Both the position numbers and the translations under genes were made by a program. Below are positions 59,901 to 64,000 of a stretch of DNA of 64,000 nt, piece by piece. This stretch comes from Daphnia carinata (taxonomy: Eukaryota > Arthropoda > Branchiopoda > Diplostraca > Daphniidae): NCBI RefSeq assembly GCF_022539665.2, contig NC_081338.1, positions 4,897,679 through 4,961,678 of the forward strand, written 5' to 3'. Every line of letters starts with the position of its first letter. Positions within the stretch are counted from its first letter, which is position 1. The notes under the pieces are model-generated. The model was not told where the DNA came from. It was given only the letters and a program-made list of their open reading frames with translations, and searched no databases.

Positions 59901-62900
59901 CGTCGGTATGTTCTTTAATGATCCTTGATTGATGTACTTCAGTCTGACCTACTCCCTAAAACTATTTTTTTTTTTTTCGTTTGTAGACTTTGATGGAGAT
60001 GGCCAAGGAGATGAGATTACTTTTATGATCAAACGGATCAAAGTTCACACGGAACAGGCGCTCAACGAAGCTAGCTATCGATTCCCAGGCAACTACGGAG
60101 TGGAGAAATTTTTGGAACTGTTTTCTGGTAAAAGAACTTTGGATTTCTGTTGGATCTGTGTCGTAAATTTTAAAATGGGGAATTCTTTTTTTTTTATACA
60201 GAGGAAGATTACAACGCCTTTTGTTTGGCGTACATGTTCACATACCGAGACTTTGAAGGCGGAACGCTCGGTCTTGCCTGGACGGGTGATTTGAAGAATG
60301 CCGGTGGAGTTTGCGAGAAGAACGGCCATTACCGCGGGAGTTTGAAAAGTTTGAATACGGGCATTGTGACGCTACTGAATTACGGCAAACACGTCCCACC
60401 CGCCGTTTCTCACGTCACATTGGCTCACGAAATTGGCCACAATTTCGGATCGCCTGTAAGTTTAATGTTTTTTTGTATTTCATTTACATTTCGTTTAATT
60501 TTTCCTCTGCTTTCAAATGGGAAGCACGATCCGGAAAATAACAGGGACTGCACTCCGGGCGGTGAGGACGGAAACTACATCATGTTTGCCCGTGCCACCT
60601 CGGGCGATAAGAGGAATAATAACAAATTCTCACCCTGCAGCCTGAAAAGCATTAACGGTGTCCTCAGCGCCAAAGCCCGCAACGAGCAAGGCTGTTTCAA
60701 AGGTAATTACGCAAGAGCCACTTGCAATTCGACCTTTCCTCTCATCTTAGCCTATTTACGTCTTGAATGAGTAATTAAATGCCATTGGCCCATTTTCCTT
60801 GTTGTAGAGCCTCAAAGTGCCATTTGCGGCAATGGAGTGGTGGAAGCGGGAGAAGAATGCGATTGCGGATGGGAAGAAGATTGCCAAGAAAAGTGCTGTT
60901 TCCCAATGCGAAGTATTGCGCAGCACGGAGAAAAACCGTGCACTCTCAGACCGGCGACCACCTGCTCACCTTCACAGGTACTCCCTGTGTTCGCGAGATT
61001 ACGTCGAGCATAATCAATAAAACTCTCTCTCTCTCTCTCTATGAATGCAGGGTCCGTGCTGCACGGAATCATGTCAACTGAGATACGGCGTCAAGTGCCG
61101 TGACGACAACGGGTGTCGTGATGCCGCATTTTGCGACGGCACGGGACCGAGGTGCCCGCCTTCTAATAACAAAGCCAATAAAACCGTGTGTAACGAAGAG
61201 TTTGTCTGTTTCATGGGCGTAAGTTTCCTTTCCTCTTCCTTCTCCACACCCGTAATTCATTTTCTTTTGTTGTCAATGTCTGCAGGAGTGCACTGGATCG
61301 ATATGCATCGCTTACGGCCTCCAATCGTGTCAATGCCTACAGGGACCCAGCGATCCGCCAACTAAAGCCTGTGAGCTTTGCTGCAAATTGCCGGGCGACG
61401 ATCAACCTTGTTTGTAAGGTTTCTTCTTTCTTTTTTTACGTTTGTTCTTTTGTGTGTTGCTAACCAGGGGAAAAAAAACGTGCGTCCTTTTTTGCTGTTT
61501 TACCCTTTTATTACTGCGCCCCGGAAGTGACGCACTGTTGGCTGATTTAATTTTAAATTTTTTGTTGTTGTTGTCGTGTGTAAATCCATTAACCGATTAG
61601 GTCGTCCTTCGAATGGAACACTCCTCCCTATGACGTCCCGTCGGCGCATGCCAAGGCCGGAACGCCGTGCAACAATTACAATGGATATTGCGATGTGTTC
61701 CAGCGATGTCGCGAGGTCGATCCTTCCGGCCCATTGGCCACCCTACGACGCCTTTTGCTTTCGGACGAGAGCATTGCCTCCCTCAAGAAATGGATCGAAG
61801 ACCACTGGTATGATACAATTTGATGTTTATTCATTTGTTTATGATTCTAATTAAGTATTCAAATAGGTACGGTGTCCTCTTTATTGCCGTTGGGTTCATC
61901 ACCATTATCGTAAGTTTTCTTATTTTTTAAAAGTATTTTCCTATTTGATTTTGATATTCAAAAATTGAGGCGTTGAGATTGAGAAAAAGACGGGATTTCC
62001 AGTTGAAAAAAAAAAACAATAGAAATTCCATGTCTGTACGATCAGTTAACTGAGGGCGGCATTGATTATCGATCGATCGTTAAAAAACGTGGCCTTTTTC
62101 TCTCTCTCCTTCGCTGCATGGTGTCTGACTTTTCTTTTTATGAATCATTTTTTTTTACTCTTTTTTTCTTTTCGCTGCTCGTTAACTTTTTCTCGAACAA
62201 AAAAAATAACACGCGAAAAAAAGGCTCTGCATGTTTTCTGTAAGTAAAGAAAACTACATCATTTGCAACTGCATCCGGAAAAAATGTTGTCTTGACAAAT
62301 GGAAATCCATTTTTTAACCTTCAACTGTTTTTTTCGAAAGAATATTTTTTTATTATTATTTTTATTTTAAAATTTCACTTGATGTATGTGACGTCACGAA
62401 TCTTAGGTACGAGATTTCTAAATAAGCTTGATTAGTTGGCTATATGCGTGTGTTGTAGGCCCGGTAGAATTAGAATATTTTAAATCATCATTTCCATTTT
62501 TTTAAAATTATTTTTTTTAAATTCTCTTACCCGAAAGGCCGTCGTCGCGCGCGTGTTTGGGAAGCGGGTCGAGCGCAAAAAGCGACAGCGCACTCAACAA
62601 CGTACATCGCGGACGACGAATGGAGTCACGACAGCAGCTGCTGCAGCAGCGACAGCCGCCGCGGTGGATGAGAATCAAGGCCAGCACATTGTCCACCCCG
62701 TGGCTGTCAGATCGGCCATCCCTCTCAAGCGCAAAGTGCGCGAAAAGGAGAAACGGGCAGGAAGGAAAGCTTATTCCACCGCATCCGCATTGGCCGTCTT
62801 CCGTAAGGCGAGGAAACCTCAGCGCGAAGAGCGCAGGCAGAGAAGGTCCGGCATCGTTAATACCAAAGATAAAGTCCGTTCGTGGCTGGAACGCGAGAAT

Positions 62901-64000
62901 CCGACGCGAGAAACGATCGACAGCGATAACGAAAGTCATTTCCCGGAAGAGGAAATCAATCCGTCGGCTAATCAGACGAGACGGACGAGCAAATCCAGCC
63001 TCAATCAACCGACGCCGGACAGTTCGAATCCTTCGTGCAATCGTCGCAGTTCTTCCAGCGAATTTCTATCTTTATCTCCGCCATCGCTCGATGCCAAACC
63101 GCCCGTCAAGAAAATGATGCGTTCCATTTCGGAAAATCCGCGCCATTTCGAAGTAACACCCGCAGCGAATGGAGGGCGCCACCACTTTTCTCGTTCCATT
63201 TCGCACGGCCACGAACCGGATTTCAGCCGGCTCAGTCGCAAAACGGAATCTCATTCTCACCTGCTCTCAAAGTCGGAATTGGATTTAGAAGCGCTGGCCG
63301 ATCCTTCCGTCAACAACAAGCCGAAAGATGGCACTGTGTGTCATCCGCCCGTCCAGAAGAGAATTCCGAATCCTAAAATCCCGAAATCCTCAACGGAAGG
63401 ACAACTCAAAGCTTCCAAACCTAAAACTAAAACGTTTTCATCGTTTGAATTTCTGAATCTCTTGACAGGAAGTAAATCAACTCCGCTGGATAAATCGAGT
63501 AAACCTGCACGTACGGGTCGTGGGGAAGGAACCGGTTCACCCGCCAAAATCCGTAAAAAAATCGGGTTGGGACCAGTGAAAGTTGTTCTCAAGTGGCACG
63601 GAGCCGGGCGTGCGTCAAGAGTCAAACCACCTGCCCAGGCATCGGCTAGTAAATCTAAAATGGAAGGAGAAAAGCGGAATAATAACAAGAAAAAGAGGGT
63701 CATCGTCTACAAAAATGGCGATCCGATAGCCAACGTTGCATCCGGATTCCCGATGGAGAGGAAACAACAACCTGTCGAACAACAAACGAAAACATCCAGC
63801 CTGTCCAAATTGAATGAAATCGAAACTGCCAATGAGATCGGTTCCAGTGGGAAGGATGTGATTAATATCATTGCTAATCCGCTTCCGGATTCGGAACAAC
63901 CTCCAAGGCCATCGGCTGAAGCCATTTTCCGATCACGACGTTATTCGATGCAGGAACGGCTTTCTCAACCTCCACCGTTGGTACGTCGTGTGTCTGAGAT
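56947..64000 (+). CDS. kuz: ADAM10 / kuzbanian metalloprotease (3' end outside window)
   Basis: Membrane sheddase; in flies it cleaves Notch. Exon 1 56947-57022 encodes the signal peptide ([20 protein letters not shown]); exon 2 starts at 58470 after a 1.4-kb intron. Prodomain: [20 protein letters not shown] and FYVEP-like [10 protein letters not shown]; convertase site EKKKKKRR near 59750. Protease domain: [56 protein letters not shown] and the zinc site [12 protein letters not shown], with the final HD after an intron. Then [20 protein letters not shown], the disintegrin [19 protein letters not shown], the cysteine-rich region [17 protein letters not shown] and [19 protein letters not shown]. 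Membrane span is [15 protein letters not shown]. The last visible exon, from 62538, is a 487-codon serine- and lysine-rich tail still open at 64000, far longer than the short human tail. Confidence 0.95.
57023..58469 (+). other. Long first intron of kuz
   Basis: 1.45 kb between the signal-peptide exon and the first prodomain exon. Contains a GT microsatellite (57936-57953) and T runs (57722-57741). No exon supported. Confidence 0.6.
57936..57953. repeat. GT microsatellite
   Basis: Nine GT dinucleotides in kuz intron 1. Confidence 0.85.
61023..61040. repeat. CT microsatellite at an intron end
   Basis: Nine CT dinucleotides about ten bases before the acceptor of the kuz exon starting GPCCTESC. 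It doubles as the polypyrimidine tract. Confidence 0.75.

Overview
This window is eukaryotic nuclear DNA. It has intron-rich genes on both strands, short GT-AG introns (often 50-100 bp), poly-pyrimidine acceptors, AATAAA signals and long A/T-rich non-coding stretches. The gene set (tipE-family sodium-channel subunit, painless-type TRPA channel, draper, kuzbanian/ADAM10, happyhour MAP4K, tko/mRpS12) is that of an arthropod. POT1 and MEIOB, which as far as I recall Drosophila lacks or has strongly diverged, together with the compact genes suggest a crustacean such as a branchiopod (Daphnia-like). The species assignment is inference.

Layout. 0-1.3 kb: POT1-like telomere protein, minus, running off the left edge. 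1.9-6.3 kb: MAP4K3-type kinase (happyhour), minus. 7.7-9.3 kb: tipE-family subunit, minus. 10.5-13.4 kb: OCRL/INPP5B inositol 5-phosphatase, minus. 14.6-15.3 kb: UQCRH hinge protein of complex III, plus. 15.9-17.7 kb: orphan proline-rich secreted or membrane protein, plus. 18.5-18.8 kb: orphan 92-residue single-pass protein, plus. 18.9-21.0 kb: mitoribosomal mL65/MRPS30, minus, head-to-head with MEIOB (21.4-23.4 kb, plus). 23.7-28.8 kb: painless-type TRPA channel, minus, with a distant 38-codon first exon. 30.1-31.2 kb: protein-L-isoaspartate methyltransferase, plus. 32.1-33.7 kb: PAR-type bZIP factor, minus. 33.7-42.0 kb: about 8 kb without a supportable gene but with a striking cluster of AGGTCA nuclear-receptor half-sites. 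42.0-42.7 kb: mRpS12, minus, head-to-head with GALT (43.1-44.7 kb, plus). 47.1-53.6 kb: draper/MEGF10 engulfment receptor, plus. 56.9 kb to the right edge: kuzbanian/ADAM10 metalloprotease, plus, with a very long cytoplasmic tail still open at the edge.

These are mostly unrelated genes, as expected of animal chromosomes. Shared themes are mitochondrial function (UQCRH, mL65, uS12m) and membrane signalling (tipE, painless, draper, kuz). I see no operon, CRISPR array, transposon, tRNA or rRNA. The most interesting items are the AGGTCA cluster beside the bZIP gene, a possible frame-shifting microexon between the two ITAM-half exons of draper, an extra N-terminal OB-like region in POT1, the long ADAM10 tail, a possible alternative membrane-spanning C-terminal exon for the TRPA gene, and two orphan proteins.
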